From an uncultured Marinobacter sp. (GTDB taxonomy: Bacteria > Pseudomonadota > Gammaproteobacteria > Pseudomonadales > Oleiphilaceae), in NCBI RefSeq assembly GCF_946886895.1, contig NZ_CAMPJO010000002.1:124001-188000 (forward strand): a stretch of DNA of 64,000 bases. The letters run 5' to 3'. Shown here piece after piece: positions 52,873 through 62,699 of this stretch. Made by a program: the position numbers and the translations under genes. Under the pieces are notes generated by a model that did no database searches, was not told the origin of the DNA, and saw only the letters and a program-made list of their open reading frames with translations. Each line of letters opens with the position of its first letter. Positions within the stretch are counted from its first letter, which is position 1.

Positions 52873-53021
52873 TCTACGCCTCACGGGCTCACCTGATGTA
52901 ACAAAGCAACTACAGAAGCGCTACTGACGTATGTTCGGGCAAGCGCAATACTGGGAAGCGTAAGGGATGACTTTTGAGGTTGTAGTTCTTACGAACTTTC
53001 CTTGTTTCATTCGTCATTTGA
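52873..53021 (+). other. Intergenic region ending in a terminator, possible small RNA
   Basis: These 149 bp between the kinase stop and the terminator hold no supported gene. The sequence just before the terminator is U-rich and unstructured, as in Hfq-dependent small RNAs processed from a 3' UTR. No promoter was identified, so this is only a candidate. Confidence 0.25.
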
Positions 53022-53046
53022 GGGCCGGTTTTCCGGCCCTTTTTTT
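53022..53046 (+). terminator. Strong Rho-independent terminator after the kinase gene
   Basis: GGGCCGG and CCGGCCC (53022-53028, 53033-53039) form a 7-bp all-GC stem with a TTTT loop, followed by seven T residues. It ends plus-strand transcripts about 150 nt past the kinase stop and 85 bp before glpK. Confidence 0.92.
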
Positions 53047-53131
53047 GTGCTTTTCCCTCCGTTTGAGCGCTGGGCGCTCTCACTGGGTCCACTCTGCTGC
53101 TAGAATCCGATAAAACAGCAGGAGGCCCGCT

Positions 53132-54613
53132 ATGACCCGCTATTTGCTTGCCATTGATCAGGGAACCACGAGTTCACGCGCCATCGTTTTTGACCAGACG
53201 GGAAGCCGCGTGGGTGCCGATCAGCAGGAGTTCCGACAGTTTTTCCCGAGTGATGGCTGGGTAGAGCACGACGCCACGGAAATCTGGGAGAGCACGCTGG
53301 CGGTCTGTCGCGCCGCGCTCGACCATGCCGGTATCGCGGCGTCGGAACTGGCCGGCATCGGAATTACCAATCAGCGGGAAACCACCGTTATCTGGGACCG
53401 GGCGACAGGCAACCCGATTTATCATGCCATTGTCTGGCAGGACCGCCGTACCGCCTCCTGGTGTTCCAAGCTGAAATCCGATGGCCATGAAAACACCGTG
53501 GTGGAGCGGACCGGGCTGTTGATTGACCCCTATTTCTCCGCTACCAAAATCGCCTGGATACTGGACCATGTGGACGGTGCCCGGGCCCGTGCCGAGGCCG
53601 GGGAGCTCGCCTTCGGCACCGTCGACAGTTGGCTGTTGTGGAATCTCACCGGTGGCCGGTCGCACTTCACCGATGCCACCAACGCCTCCCGTACGGCGTT
53701 GTTCAACATTCACGAGCAGGACTGGGATGACCGGTTACTGTCTTTGTTCGGGGTACCCCGGGCCCTGCTGCCCGAGGTCCTCGACAGTGCAGCGGAGTTT
53801 GGGGCAACGGAGGCGAAGTGGCTCGGGGCACCGGTGATGGTGGCCGGGATTGCCGGCGACCAGCAGGCCGCGCTGATTGGCCAGGCCTGCTTTGAGCCGG
53901 GGATGGCGAAGAGCACCTATGGCACGGGCTGTTTTCTGATGCTGAACACCGGCGACCGTGCGGTTCGTTCGGAGAACCGTTTGCTGACGACTCTGGCCTA
54001 CCGGCTGAATGGCAAGCCCTGCTACGCGGTGGAAGGCAGCATTTTTGTGGCCGGGGCGGCCATGCAATGGCTGCGTGACGGGTTAAAGCTGATCCGCCAC
54101 GCCAACGAATCCACCGCTTACGCGGAAACCGTGGGCGTGAACAATCCGGTCTACCTGGTGCCTGCGTTTACCGGGCTGGGAGCGCCACACTGGGATCCGA
54201 ACGCCAGGGGCGCCATTCTGGGGCTGACACGGGACACTGGCATTGCCGAGATTGTCACTGCGGGGCTGCAGTCGGTCTGTTACCAGACCAAAGACCTGGT
54301 GCGCGCGATCCAGAACGACGGAGCAACGTTACAGTCGTTGCGGGTGGACGGAGGCATGGCGGTGAACGATTGGGTCATGCAGTTTCTCGCGGACATCCTG
54401 AACGTGACCGTGGACCGGCCCCGGGTGACCGAGACAACCGCCCTGGGCGCGGCCTATCTTGCCGGATTGCAGACCGGCGTTTATGACAGTCTGGAACAGA
54501 TTTCCGAACTCTGGGCCTGCGAACACCAGTTCCATCCCACCATGCGGCCGGCACTCCGTGAATCCCTGTACGTCGGTTGGCTGGATGCCATTGAGCGGGT
54601 ATGTAACCGCTGA
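53132..54613 (+). CDS. glpK: Glycerol kinase
   Basis: GlpK phosphorylates glycerol to sn-glycerol-3-phosphate. The 493-residue FGGY-family protein has the ATP-binding [17 protein letters not shown], the substrate residues in [14 protein letters not shown] and [23 protein letters not shown], and the second phosphate loop [18 protein letters not shown] precedes the ATG. There is no glpF or glpD beside it. The kinase feeds phospholipid and glycerol catabolism. It is convergent with the ABC ATPase gene and shares a hairpin with it at the stop codons. Confidence 0.97.
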   Translation: MTRYLLAIDQGTTSSRAIVFDQTGSRVGADQQEFRQFFPSDGWVEHDATEIWESTLAVCRAALDHAGIAASELAGIGITNQRETTVIWDRATGNPIYHAIVWQDRRTASWCSKLKSDGHENTVVERTGLLIDPYFSATKIAWILDHVDGARARAEAGELAFGTVDSWLLWNLTGGRSHFTDATNASRTALFNIHEQDWDDRLLSLFGVPRALLPEVLDSAAEFGATEAKWLGAPVMVAGIAGDQQAALIGQACFEPGMAKSTYGTGCFLMLNTGDRAVRSENRLLTTLAYRLNGKPCYAVEGSIFVAGAAMQWLRDGLKLIRHANESTAYAETVGVNNPVYLVPAFTGLGAPHWDPNARGAILGLTRDTGIAEIVTAGLQSVCYQTKDLVRAIQNDGATLQSLRVDGGMAVNDWVMQFLADILNVTVDRPRVTETTALGAAYLAGLQTGVYDSLEQISELWACEHQFHPTMRPALRESLYVGWLDAIERVCNR

Positions 54614-54628
54614 CTTCGGAGTCAGCGG
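54607..54628. terminator. Hairpin containing both convergent stop codons
   Basis: CCGCTGACT and AGTCAGCGG (54607-54615, 54620-54628) form a perfect 9-bp stem with a TCGG loop. The glpK stop TGA (54611-54613) lies in one arm and the ABC-ATPase stop (54622-54624, minus strand) in the other. No T-run is present on either strand. Confidence 0.6.
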
Positions 54629-55698
54629 GTGCGTTCGAAGGCAATCAGGTGGTCGGCTTCCACGCGTACTGGCACATACTCTCCGAGGTGGAAATCGAGG
54701 TGGCTGCGGAACAGCGCCTCAAACTCGGTTTCCTCGGAGCAGCGGAACCGGTACAGGGTCGAGGTGCCGGCAAAGGTTTTTTCCACCACTTTGGGTCGCA
54801 GCCCTGACTCGGCGTCGTAGACAATGTCGTCTGGCCGGATAAGCACATCCACCAGGGTTCCCGGGGCCCATTTATAGGCCCGGTTGCCGCGGATCACGCC
54901 CAGCTCCGATTCGATGGTGTCTGGCCCCAGGGTGGTACCCGGAATAAAGCCGCCCTGGCCAACAAACCCGGCAACAAAACGGTTTGCGGGTTCGTGGTAA
55001 AGGTTGTATGGCACGTCCCATTGCTGAATTCGGCCGTCCCGAAGGACGGCAACCTGATCGCACATGGCGAAGGCTTCCTGTTGGTCGTGGGTGACCAGGA
55101 TGGCACTGATGCCCAGGGTCTTGAGAATTTCCCGGACGTCCAGGCTCAGCCTTCGGCGCAGATCCGCGTCGAGGTTTGAAAAGGGTTCATCCAGCAGGAT
55201 CAGGGTCGGCTCGGGTGCCAGGGCCCGGGCGAGGGCCACCCGCTGCTGCTGCCCGCCGGACAGTTCGTGGGGGTAGCTGTCGGCGAGATCCTGCAGGTGC
55301 ACCACGCGCAGAAGTTCTGTCACTTTCTGGCGTTTTTCGGTCTTGTCCATGCCCCGGAGCCCGAAGCCCACGTTGTCGGCAATGGTCAGGTGGGGAAACA
55401 GGGCATAATCCTGGAAGACCATGCCGATCCGGCGCTTTTCCGGCGCCAGGGTGCGGCCGGGCAGGCTGATCTGTTGTGACTGCAGGCAGATTTCACCGCC
55501 ATTCAGTGGCAGAAAGCCCGCCAGGGCACGCAGGATGGTGCTTTTGCCACAGCCGCTGGGACCCAGCAGGCAGCCGATATCGCCATGGCTGAGGGCGAAG
55601 CTGACGTCCTGGACGACGGAATCCCCTCCGTAGCCACAGGAGAGGTTGTTGACCTCCAGCAGCCAGTCGCCCGTCGGTGAAGGCCGGGGTGCATTCAT
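54622..55698 (-). CDS. FbpC-like ABC transporter ATPase
   Basis: A 358-residue ATPase of the ferric-iron/spermidine/molybdate import group. Motifs in order: Walker A LLGPSGCGKST near residue 44, Q-loop GMVFQDYALFPH, signature ELSGGQQQRVALARAL, Walker B LILLDEPFSNLD, H-loop LVTHDQQEAFAM, and a C-terminal TOBE domain (NRAYKWAPGTLVDVLIRPDDIVYD). The pattern fits FbpC, which energises Fe(III) uptake with FbpA and FbpB. No binding protein or permease gene is adjacent, so it is an orphan here. It begins 4 bp after argF on the same strand and is probably co-transcribed with it. Confidence 0.85.
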   Translation of the reverse strand: MNAPRPSPTGDWLLEVNNLSCGYGGDSVVQDVSFALSHGDIGCLLGPSGCGKSTILRALAGFLPLNGGEICLQSQQISLPGRTLAPEKRRIGMVFQDYALFPHLTIADNVGFGLRGMDKTEKRQKVTELLRVVHLQDLADSYPHELSGGQQQRVALARALAPEPTLILLDEPFSNLDADLRRRLSLDVREILKTLGISAILVTHDQQEAFAMCDQVAVLRDGRIQQWDVPYNLYHEPANRFVAGFVGQGGFIPGTTLGPDTIESELGVIRGNRAYKWAPGTLVDVLIRPDDIVYDAESGLRPKVVEKTFAGTSTLYRFRCSEETEFEALFRSHLDFHLGEYVPVRVEADHLIAFERTR

Positions 55699-55702
55699 GG
55701 CG

Positions 55703-56617
55703 TCAGTCCAGGCGGTTCAGAATCAGGAATTCCAGAAGCGCCTTTTGCGCGTGAAGGCGGTTTTCGGCTTCGTCCCAGACCAGGGAGCTCGGATGTTCCA
55801 GCATGTCTGCCGACACCTCTTCGCCACGATGGGCCGGCAGGCAGTGCATGAATACCGCATCCTTGTCGGCGACGGCTAACAGGCCGGGGTTGATCTGATA
55901 GTCCCGGAACGCCCGTTCCCGGGACTTCTGCTCATCTTCCTGGCCCATGGATGCCCAGACGTCCGTCACCAGCAGGTGCGCGTTCCGGGCGGCGTCGGCC
56001 GGGTCACGGACCAGCGTAACGCGGTCTCGATGCGCTTCCAGCAGCGCTTCGGCCGGCTCATACCCTTCCGGACAGGCGACGTTGAGGTGGAAGTCGAACT
56101 GGGCGGCGGCATTGATGTAGGAGTGGCACATGTTGTTGCCGTCTCCGATCCAGGCCACGGTTGCACCCCGGATGCTGCCACGGTGCTCCCGATAGGTCTG
56201 CATGTCCGCCAGTAACTGGCAGGGGTGGAACTCATCGGTCAGGGCGTTGATCACCGGCACGCTTGAGGCCGCTGCGAAACGTTCGACGGTCTCATGGGCA
56301 AAGGTCCGGATCATCACGGCGTCTACCATGCTGGAGATGACAATGGCGGAGTCTTCAATGGGTTCTCCGCGACCCAGTTGGGTATCCCTGGGGGACAGAA
56401 ACAGGGCCGAACCCCCCAGTTGTGTCATGCCGGCTTCGAACGAGACCCGGGTCCGGGTGGAGGACTTCTCGAATATCATCGCCAGCACACGATTTTTCAG
56501 GGAGTCCCTGGTCATGCCCCGGCGCCGTTCGTTACGAAGTTTCGAACCATGGTCCACCAGGTCTTCAAGTTCCGTGGTGGTCATGTCGTTCAGTGTCAGA
56601 AAATGTCTTGCTGCCAT
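55703..56617 (-). CDS. argF: Ornithine carbamoyltransferase
   Basis: ArgF makes citrulline from ornithine and carbamoyl phosphate in arginine synthesis. The 304-residue protein has the carbamoyl-phosphate motif [16 protein letters not shown], the [12 protein letters not shown] segment, the ornithine motif in DVWASMGQE, and the HCLP motif in [15 protein letters not shown] chose the ATG at 56617 ([12 protein letters not shown]), with GGTAAGG upstream; the open frame extends to 56731. The gene is followed by the orphan ABC ATPase. Ornithine is also the substrate of OlsB in this window. Confidence 0.96.
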   Translation of the reverse strand: MAARHFLTLNDMTTTELEDLVDHGSKLRNERRRGMTRDSLKNRVLAMIFEKSSTRTRVSFEAGMTQLGGSALFLSPRDTQLGRGEPIEDSAIVISSMVDAVMIRTFAHETVERFAAASSVPVINALTDEFHPCQLLADMQTYREHRGSIRGATVAWIGDGNNMCHSYINAAAQFDFHLNVACPEGYEPAEALLEAHRDRVTLVRDPADAARNAHLLVTDVWASMGQEDEQKSRERAFRDYQINPGLLAVADKDAVFMHCLPAHRGEEVSADMLEHPSSLVWDEAENRLHAQKALLEFLILNRLD

Positions 56618-56841
56618 GGAATGGCCCTTACCTCTACGAAGCCCGGAGTGACCGGCGGTGCGTGAACCATGCCGGAAAAAATGGGGCACCAAGTCTAGCC
56701 CGTCCAGGCATCGAAGACAACGCCGGGGCAACCGCTCCCGGGAGGTCCTGCGGGTGTTTGGTGGCGGGTCCGGGTGGCGTGTACAATGGTGTAAAGTGAA
56801 TTGCCAACAGGCAATGCTGTTTCAATGAGAGGTGAACGTTC

Positions 56842-57168
56842 ATGGATATTAATGAAACCATCAAAAGCCAACTGGAGAGCAATCCCGTCATCCTGTACAT
56901 GAAGGGGTCGCCCCAGGCGCCACAGTGTGGCTTTTCCGCGAAGACCTCACAGGCCCTGATGGCGTGTGGCGAGCGGTTCGCCTTTGTGAATATCCTGGAC
57001 AACCAGGAGTTGCGTGAGGCACTGAAAGTCTATTCCAGCTGGCCAACCTACCCGCAGCTTTATATCAACGGCGAGCTGGTGGGCGGTTGTGACATCGTGC
57101 TGGAAATGTCGGAAAGCGGCGAGCTGGCCAAGCTGGTAAAGGACGCCGCCAAGCAGGCTGAAGCCTGA
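56842..57168 (+). CDS. grxD: Monothiol glutaredoxin, Grx4 family
   Basis: Grx4-type proteins bind a [2Fe-2S] cluster with glutathione and carry it to iron-sulfur targets. The 108-residue protein has the CGFS active site in APQCGFSAKTSQAL (about residues 29-32), the cis-Pro in SSWPTYPQLYINGELVGGCDIV, and the glutathione-binding GGCD. It is divergent from argF and convergent with the TonB-like gene. Confidence 0.95.
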   Translation: MDINETIKSQLESNPVILYMKGSPQAPQCGFSAKTSQALMACGERFAFVNILDNQELREALKVYSSWPTYPQLYINGELVGGCDIVLEMSESGELAKLVKDAAKQAEA

Positions 57169-57179
57169 CCGTCGGCTGA

Positions 57180-57941
57180 TCACAGTCGGGTTGGTGTGAA
57201 TACCAGCTCGATCTCGAAGCGATGTTGATCGCTGTTGCTTGCCGGGGGCTCCGGATAGGGGCTCGCGGCCAGTGCGGCGCGGTAAGCCGCGTCGTCAATC
57301 TGTTGGTTGCCCGTCGATTTGATGACCCGCGCCCGGGTCAGTGCCCCGTTCCCGAGAAGCTGGAGTTCGATTTCCATGGTTGTGGCTTTGGCCAGTGCAC
57401 CCATGGTGGGTATCCGCTCGCTTTCCAGTTGTCGGCCAAGGTGTGTGGCCAATTTGATCAGATAGGGGTCGCGTTCACTGGGTGATTCGGTGATTCGGGC
57501 CAGTTGCTCTGATTTCCGCACGCTGGCTGCCGGTGCCTCGGAGCCTACAGGTGATGGCGTACGGGTAGCGGACGGTGGCGCGGGCGTCGACCGGGGCTTT
57601 TCCGCTACAGGCTGGCTAGGGCCTGAGTCTGGTTCTGGTTCATTCGGGTGTGTTTTGCGGCTTGAGTGTTGGGTGGTCACGACCGGTTCGGGCTGCGATG
57701 GCACGTCAAAGTGCGGGTTGCGTACCGGCTTTGGCTGGCTGATGTGGGCAGCGGCTTCCGGCGCGGCATTCCGGCCGGGTTCGACCAGCTCGAAGCGCAG
57801 CGCCTGTCGGTGGTGATCGGGCGCCGTCAGCGGGGAAGGTACCCCGGATAGCACCAGAGTGTGTACCAGAAACGCCAGCGACAGAGCCAGGGCGATCCGA
57901 TACTTTGCCGGAAGGCTATTGTTACTGCCGAACTCCAGCAT
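57180..57941 (-). CDS. TonB-family energy transducer
   Basis: A 253-residue protein with an N-terminal membrane anchor (YRIALALSLAFLVHTLVLSG), a long Pro/Ser/Glu-rich periplasmic linker, and a C-terminal TonB-like domain (YLIKLATHLGRQLESERIPTMG, then LQLLGNGALTRARVIKSTGNQQIDDAAYRAALAASPYPEPP). The order matches TonB, which passes proton-motive force to outer-membrane receptors. No exbB or exbD is nearby, so it may be a second or specialised TonB. It follows the DUF1631 gene on the same strand by 33 bp. Confidence 0.85.
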   Translation of the reverse strand: MLEFGSNNSLPAKYRIALALSLAFLVHTLVLSGVPSPLTAPDHHRQALRFELVEPGRNAAPEAAAHISQPKPVRNPHFDVPSQPEPVVTTQHSSRKTHPNEPEPDSGPSQPVAEKPRSTPAPPSATRTPSPVGSEAPAASVRKSEQLARITESPSERDPYLIKLATHLGRQLESERIPTMGALAKATTMEIELQLLGNGALTRARVIKSTGNQQIDDAAYRAALAASPYPEPPASNSDQHRFEIELVFTPTRL

Positions 57942-57974
57942 GAATATCAGATTGCTCCAGCTTGCCTAACAGGA

Positions 57975-60188
57975 TTACGCGGTTTTCGTGCGCAATGAAC
58001 CGACGACGGCATCCAGCGCCCGATCAATCAGCGCGCCCTGTTCCAGCAGGGTCAGCCGGCCGCGCCGCATTTCGTGGGCCAGTTCAACCCGCGTTTTTTC
58101 AATGACCTTCAGGCCCATACGGTTGACAAAGACAAAGCAGTCCGCTTCTTCAATAATGGCGGACAGTTTGCATCGGAAGCTGGCGCCGTTAACCAGGCGA
58201 AACTCAACCCAGTTGCCGATCTCAATGCCATCGATCTGTACGATGTACTCGGCGATGGCTGCGTCTTCCGGCAAATGCTCGGTCTTGCCCACGCCCTTGG
58301 GTGGAATCCCGGGCGCGGCGTTTTCCGGTACCTCTTCTCTGGTTTCCATACTGGAGCTGGTGCGGAAAGCTTCGGCCAGCTCATGCTTCATCTGCCCCAT
58401 CATGTCGTCAAGGTTCGAGGCATTGTAGGAAACCTCTTCGAGGCCGGCCCTCAATGCCTTGAGAAGCCCGGGCACCACGCGAACCCACTGATCCCGCTCG
58501 GCGTCTTCCTGATGAGGGTGCAGGCACCAGATCAGGTCGTCGACCACTTTCACGCTCTCCTGCCAGCGGTGCTCCACGTCGTCGCGCAGGTAGGCGAGGA
58601 ACATCACCCGGCTCCAGCCATTCACCAGGATACTGTGCACCGGTTCCGGCAGACGGTAGCGCGCCACTTTTTCCTGCAGAACCTGATCGACGGTTTCCTG
58701 CGCCTTCTGGGACTTGATCCGGCCTCGCTCGGATTCTCTCGTGCGCTGCTCGACCAGCGAGGCTTTGCGGTTTTCCCGTGCCAGGAACTCTTCGAATTCA
58801 TCATTCAGGCTTTCAAACAGCGTCAGGTCGCCGTCAAATTCGTTGAGAATGCGCTGCACGATACTGTGAATTTTGTCGTAGAGCTTGTCCCGGGACTTCT
58901 CGTCACTGCTGCTCCAGCCAATGCCGGCCCGGGCCAGTGAGTTCAGCAGCTTCCGGGCAGGGTGCGTGGCCTTGCTGAAGAAGCTCTTATCCTTGATAAC
59001 AACCTTTAATATTGGGATCTGCAAGCGGCTGATCAGCACCTGAACCGGCGCGGACAGGTTGTAGTCGTCCAGGATGAATTCAAACAGCATGGATACGAGG
59101 TTGATCAGGTCCTCGTCCATTTCCTTCAGGGCCGGCTTCTTGCCGTCGTGAGTATCGGCCTGGGCGAGGATCTGCTCGATGAGCGCTCTCAGGTCAATGG
59201 TTAAGGGTTCGCCTTCGCTGAGATTCTGTCCCGCATCGACCCGGGTGGTGCCATAGGGCAGTGCGCTCAGCAGACTGACCAGTTCGTTATCACCGATGAT
59301 GTGGGCGCCGGGGTCAATCTGTCTGGCTGGGATGCCGGCGTTTGCCCGTTGCAGGGCCAGCATTTGCCGGATCTGTTCAAACACGGCACTGCTGCGGGTG
59401 ACATCGTTCTGGCCGGTGCCCTGTGGCGGTGTTGCAGTGTGGTTATCGTGCTCACCCGCAGTACCCGGCGCGGTGTCGTGTTGCTTGCCGCTTTTGCCGT
59501 GGTAACGGAAGTTGGGAATGATGCCGGCCTGGACAAGAATTCGGTTGGCTTCGTCGAGTAGCATGCCCAGGTTGGACACCACGTAGCGGTCGAATTGCTT
59601 GAGCAGGATCAACCGTTCGCGAATCTGTATTTCCAGGGCCTGTATCGCTTCCGTAAAAGCACTGCACAGGTGCTCTGGCGCCATGGGGTTAACCGGGGAC
59701 TCTTCAGTGGCTCCGGAGTACACCTGGCTGAAACGGGTCTGGAGTTGCAGCAACGGCCCCTGAAAGTGCGCCTTTGCCTTGGTGATCATGGCATTGAGAG
59801 CGACCTGTTCTTCGAGGTCATCGTCACCAACCAGAGACAGGCTCTCGGAGTTGCTCTGTTGGCTGAGGGTCTCTTCCTGTATTGGCCCGGTGTAGGGCGG
59901 GTTGGCAAAAAACTGGGAAACGGTGTTCTGGAAATGACGTTCCACGCCCTTGCGCTTGATGCGGATTTCACGCATCGCCTCGAAGTAGCGGTTCTGCTCG
60001 TTATTGCTGCGGGCGTTGTTGGCCAGCTCGAACAGGGAATCGTCGACGGCGTCAAAGGCGCCTTGCAGCAAATCACCCAGCCCGGCAACAACGGTATCCC
60101 GGATGCGTACAACCTCCGCCGGGACCGGCTTGTGACTGCCCGCCTCCCGGTGCTCCCGGAGGTAATGTATGCCGGACTGCTTGTTCAT
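57975..60188 (-). CDS. DUF1631 family protein
   Basis: A 737-residue cytoplasmic protein of the DUF1631 family, found in many gammaproteobacteria. It is largely helical, with PILKVVIKDKSFFSKATHPARKLLNSLARAGIGWSSS near residue 400. The C-terminal region is beta-rich and PilZ-like (IDGIEIGNWVEFRLVNGASFRCKLSAI, then FVFVNRMGLKVIEKTRVELAHEMRRGRLTLLEQ). That end might bind cyclic di-GMP, but the RxxxR and D/NxSxxG motifs are not clear. I chose the ATG at 60188 with AGGAG upstream. Function unknown. Confidence 0.82.
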   Translation of the reverse strand: MNKQSGIHYLREHREAGSHKPVPAEVVRIRDTVVAGLGDLLQGAFDAVDDSLFELANNARSNNEQNRYFEAMREIRIKRKGVERHFQNTVSQFFANPPYTGPIQEETLSQQSNSESLSLVGDDDLEEQVALNAMITKAKAHFQGPLLQLQTRFSQVYSGATEESPVNPMAPEHLCSAFTEAIQALEIQIRERLILLKQFDRYVVSNLGMLLDEANRILVQAGIIPNFRYHGKSGKQHDTAPGTAGEHDNHTATPPQGTGQNDVTRSSAVFEQIRQMLALQRANAGIPARQIDPGAHIIGDNELVSLLSALPYGTTRVDAGQNLSEGEPLTIDLRALIEQILAQADTHDGKKPALKEMDEDLINLVSMLFEFILDDYNLSAPVQVLISRLQIPILKVVIKDKSFFSKATHPARKLLNSLARAGIGWSSSDEKSRDKLYDKIHSIVQRILNEFDGDLTLFESLNDEFEEFLARENRKASLVEQRTRESERGRIKSQKAQETVDQVLQEKVARYRLPEPVHSILVNGWSRVMFLAYLRDDVEHRWQESVKVVDDLIWCLHPHQEDAERDQWVRVVPGLLKALRAGLEEVSYNASNLDDMMGQMKHELAEAFRTSSSMETREEVPENAAPGIPPKGVGKTEHLPEDAAIAEYIVQIDGIEIGNWVEFRLVNGASFRCKLSAIIEEADCFVFVNRMGLKVIEKTRVELAHEMRRGRLTLLEQGALIDRALDAVVGSLRTKTA

Positions 60189-60441
60189 GGCCAACTCCTG
60201 TTCACGCCTCAACCGGATACATGACCGAGCTTGAATATCAGTGTTTTCGTTATCGGTTAAAGTTACCGCATTTTCGCTAACGTTAACATGAACAAATGCT
60301 AACCTGAGAGTGTTTTCAGAAATCCATCTTCAGTGTTGGTGTCGGCGGAGAGGTGGTCAAGCGGCGGGTTAAATTTTGATCTTTCAAGCCCGGGACTGGC
60401 TATAACCCGACGGTCTAACGCCGGGTGCCGGGGTGGTTGCC

Positions 60442-61725
60442 TCAGCCCAGTGACCTCGCGCGTTTTTTGCGCTTTTTGGGGTGAACGATCGCTGCTTTCA
60501 CAACGTTGTCCTTGATCTGGAGTACCTCCACCCGGTGGCCGTCGACTTTCAGGCAGACGTTGGTTTCGGGAATGTTTTCCAGGGTTTCGGTAATCAGGCC
60601 ATTGAGTGTTTTCGGGCCAGAGGTCGACAGTTTCCAGCCCAGCGTCTTGTTGATCGTGCGAACGGCGGTGGCGCCGTCGATAATAAAGGTGCCGTCGTCC
60701 TGGGGAATGATATCCGGGCTGGTGGCGGAGTAGTCGGTGGTGAAGTCGCCGACAATCTCTTCCAGGATGTCCTCCAGGGTGGCCAGGCCCAGCACGTCAC
60801 CATATTCATCCACCACGATACCGAAGCGGCGCTTGCCTTTCTGGAAGTTGATGAGCTGGGTATTGAGCGGCGTACTTTCCGGAATGAAGTAGGGCTCCTG
60901 GCACAGTTGCATGATCATGGCCTTGTTGATGTCTTCCTGCAGCAGCAGCTTTGAGGCGTTGCGAAGGTGCAGAATGCCCTGGATGTTATTGACGTCACCT
61001 TTGTAGACCGGCAGCCGCGTATGCTGGCTGCTTCTGAGCTGGCGCAGGATAGTGTCGGTGTCATCGTCCAGGTCGATACCCGAGACCTCGTTGCGGGGCA
61101 CCATGATGTCGTTCACGGTCACCTTTTCCAGGTCCAGAATGCTGACCAGCATGTCCTTGTGCTTGGATGGAATAAGGGCGCCGGCTTCATTGACCAGCGT
61201 CCTCAGCTCTTCCCGGCTGAGGTGGTCGCTGGCGGCGTCATCGGGGGAAATGCGGAGCAGTTTGAGGATGGCGCCGGTGAACAGGTTGACGGCCCAGACG
61301 ACCGGATACAGGATTTTCAGCAGCGGCCCCAGCACGTGGCTGGCCGGAAAAGCCACTTTTTCCGGGAACAGGGCGGCCAGGGTTTTGGGTGTCACCTCGG
61401 CAAATATCAGGATGACGATGGTCAGTACCACGGTAGCGACGGCAATACCCGCGTCGCCCCAGATCCGGATGGCGATAACCGTGGCGATGGAGGAGGCAAA
61501 GATGTTGACAAAATTATTGCCAATCAGAATCACGCCAATCAGTTGGTCGGTTCTCTGAAGCAGCCTCTGTGCTCGCCTGGCACCGCGATGGCCGGTTTTT
61601 GCCATGTGTTTGAGGCGGTACCGGTTCAGCGACATCATGCCGGTTTCGGAACTTGAGAAAAACGCCGACAGCAGGATCAGCCCGGCGAGAATGACAAACA
61701 GCGCAGTCAGCGATGTTTCGTTCAA
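60442..61725 (-). CDS. CNNM/CorB-type membrane protein with CBS domains
   Basis: A 427-residue inner-membrane protein (YfjD/CorB/HlyC family) linked to Mg2+ or Co2+ transport. The DUF21 transmembrane domain spans residues 1-190 (SAFFSSSETGMMSLNRYRLKHM, LIGNNFVNIFASSIATVIAI, FAEVTPKTLAALFPEKVAF). Two CBS domains follow (VNDIMVPRNEVSGIDLDDD; FQKGKRRFGIVVDEYGDVLGLATLEDILEEIVGD), then the CorC/HlyC domain. The start is TTG at 61725 with AAGGA upstream. It lies beside ypjD and opposite ffh, as in E. coli. Confidence 0.9.
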   Translation of the reverse strand: MNETSLTALFVILAGLILLSAFFSSSETGMMSLNRYRLKHMAKTGHRGARRAQRLLQRTDQLIGVILIGNNFVNIFASSIATVIAIRIWGDAGIAVATVVLTIVILIFAEVTPKTLAALFPEKVAFPASHVLGPLLKILYPVVWAVNLFTGAILKLLRISPDDAASDHLSREELRTLVNEAGALIPSKHKDMLVSILDLEKVTVNDIMVPRNEVSGIDLDDDTDTILRQLRSSQHTRLPVYKGDVNNIQGILHLRNASKLLLQEDINKAMIMQLCQEPYFIPESTPLNTQLINFQKGKRRFGIVVDEYGDVLGLATLEDILEEIVGDFTTDYSATSPDIIPQDDGTFIIDGATAVRTINKTLGWKLSTSGPKTLNGLITETLENIPETNVCLKVDGHRVEVLQIKDNVVKAAIVHPKKRKKRARSLG

Positions 61726-61803
61726 AAGAGGTGTCCTTATATGGCCGACAAGGTGCGAAAATAGGGCGTGATCAAGCCTGGTGTCAAGCAGAGGCGGTGA
61801 TTG

Positions 61804-62610
61804 TCATCCGCCTCTCTGGAAAACCAGCTCGAGGGCGAACTTGCTGCCGTAGAAGGCCAGCATCAGGAGAAGGCAGCCCGCCAGTGTCCAGCGGCTGGCG
61901 GTGATGCCTCGCCAGCCCTTGGTGTAGCGGCCGACCAGGAGAGCGACGAAGACCAGTAAGGAAAGCAGGGAAAAGACGGTCTTGTGTGCGAGGTCCTGAG
62001 CGAACAGATCTTTGACAAAGAGGGCGCCGGTCACAATTGCCAGGATCAGCATCACCACCCCGGCCCAGACCATTTCGAACAGCAGGGATTCCATGGTTTG
62101 CAGGGGCGGCAAGTTGCGGACCAGCAGGCTGTTGTAGTTGTGTTTGAGCTGGCGGTTCTGGAAATAGAGCAGGGTGGCCTGGATAGCAGCGAGTGTGAAC
62201 AGGCTGTAGGCGGTGACCGACAGGGCGATGTGCGAGAGCATCCCGTAGCTTTCGTCCGACACCAGCCGTGACGGGGTGTGGGTAATCAGGGCCATGATAA
62301 TGGTCAGGCCCGCCAGCGGGTACACGCCCAGAAACAGGTTTTGAACGGGTTTTCTCAGGTTGAGGCCCAGCAAAAGGAACACGATGAACCAGGCGATCAA
62401 TACGGAGCTTTTGAAAAAGCCGAAATCGAAGCCGCCGTCATGGTGGACGGTTTCGGCGATCAGCAGGCCATGGCTGGTCAGGGCCAGTACACCGATCAGG
62501 GTGGTGATGGCCAGGCTGCTGCTGACCCGGCCCCGGAAATGGAGCGCCTGCAGCGCGGTCCCGACGCTGTATAAAAAGAGAGAGGTAACCGCGAGAATCA
62601 GCGTTCCCAT
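61804..62610 (-). CDS. ypjD: Cytochrome c assembly (CcsA/HemX-like) membrane protein YpjD
   Basis: A 268-residue protein with about eight membrane spans, of the CcsA/HemX/YpjD group, thought to handle haem or to work in inner-membrane quality control. Features include HGLLIAETVHHDGGFDFGFFKSSVLIAWFIVFLLLG, LVSDESYGMLSHIALSVTAYSLFTLAAIQATLLYFQNRQLK, and LAHKTVFSLLSLLVFVALLVGRYTKGWRG, with His residues in the usual places. I chose the ATG at 62610, with AAGGA five bases upstream, over the GTG at 62628. It is divergent from ffh and upstream of corB. Confidence 0.88.
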   Translation of the reverse strand: MGTLILAVTSLFLYSVGTALQALHFRGRVSSSLAITTLIGVLALTSHGLLIAETVHHDGGFDFGFFKSSVLIAWFIVFLLLGLNLRKPVQNLFLGVYPLAGLTIIMALITHTPSRLVSDESYGMLSHIALSVTAYSLFTLAAIQATLLYFQNRQLKHNYNSLLVRNLPPLQTMESLLFEMVWAGVVMLILAIVTGALFVKDLFAQDLAHKTVFSLLSLLVFVALLVGRYTKGWRGITASRWTLAGCLLLMLAFYGSKFALELVFQRGG

Positions 62611-62699
62611 GACGTCCTTATTCACCACTAATGAACGGGGGATCGGTGGTTCTGATCACCGATTTGACCGGGCTGGTCGTTTCAGGGCGATAGTCTGGT

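Noticed and set aside
60213..60441. Cluster of GTTA/TAAC words between the CorB and DUF1631 genes
   Set aside because: The words recur irregularly and show no fixed spacing; I see no supportable site beyond a probable promoter region for the DUF1631 gene.
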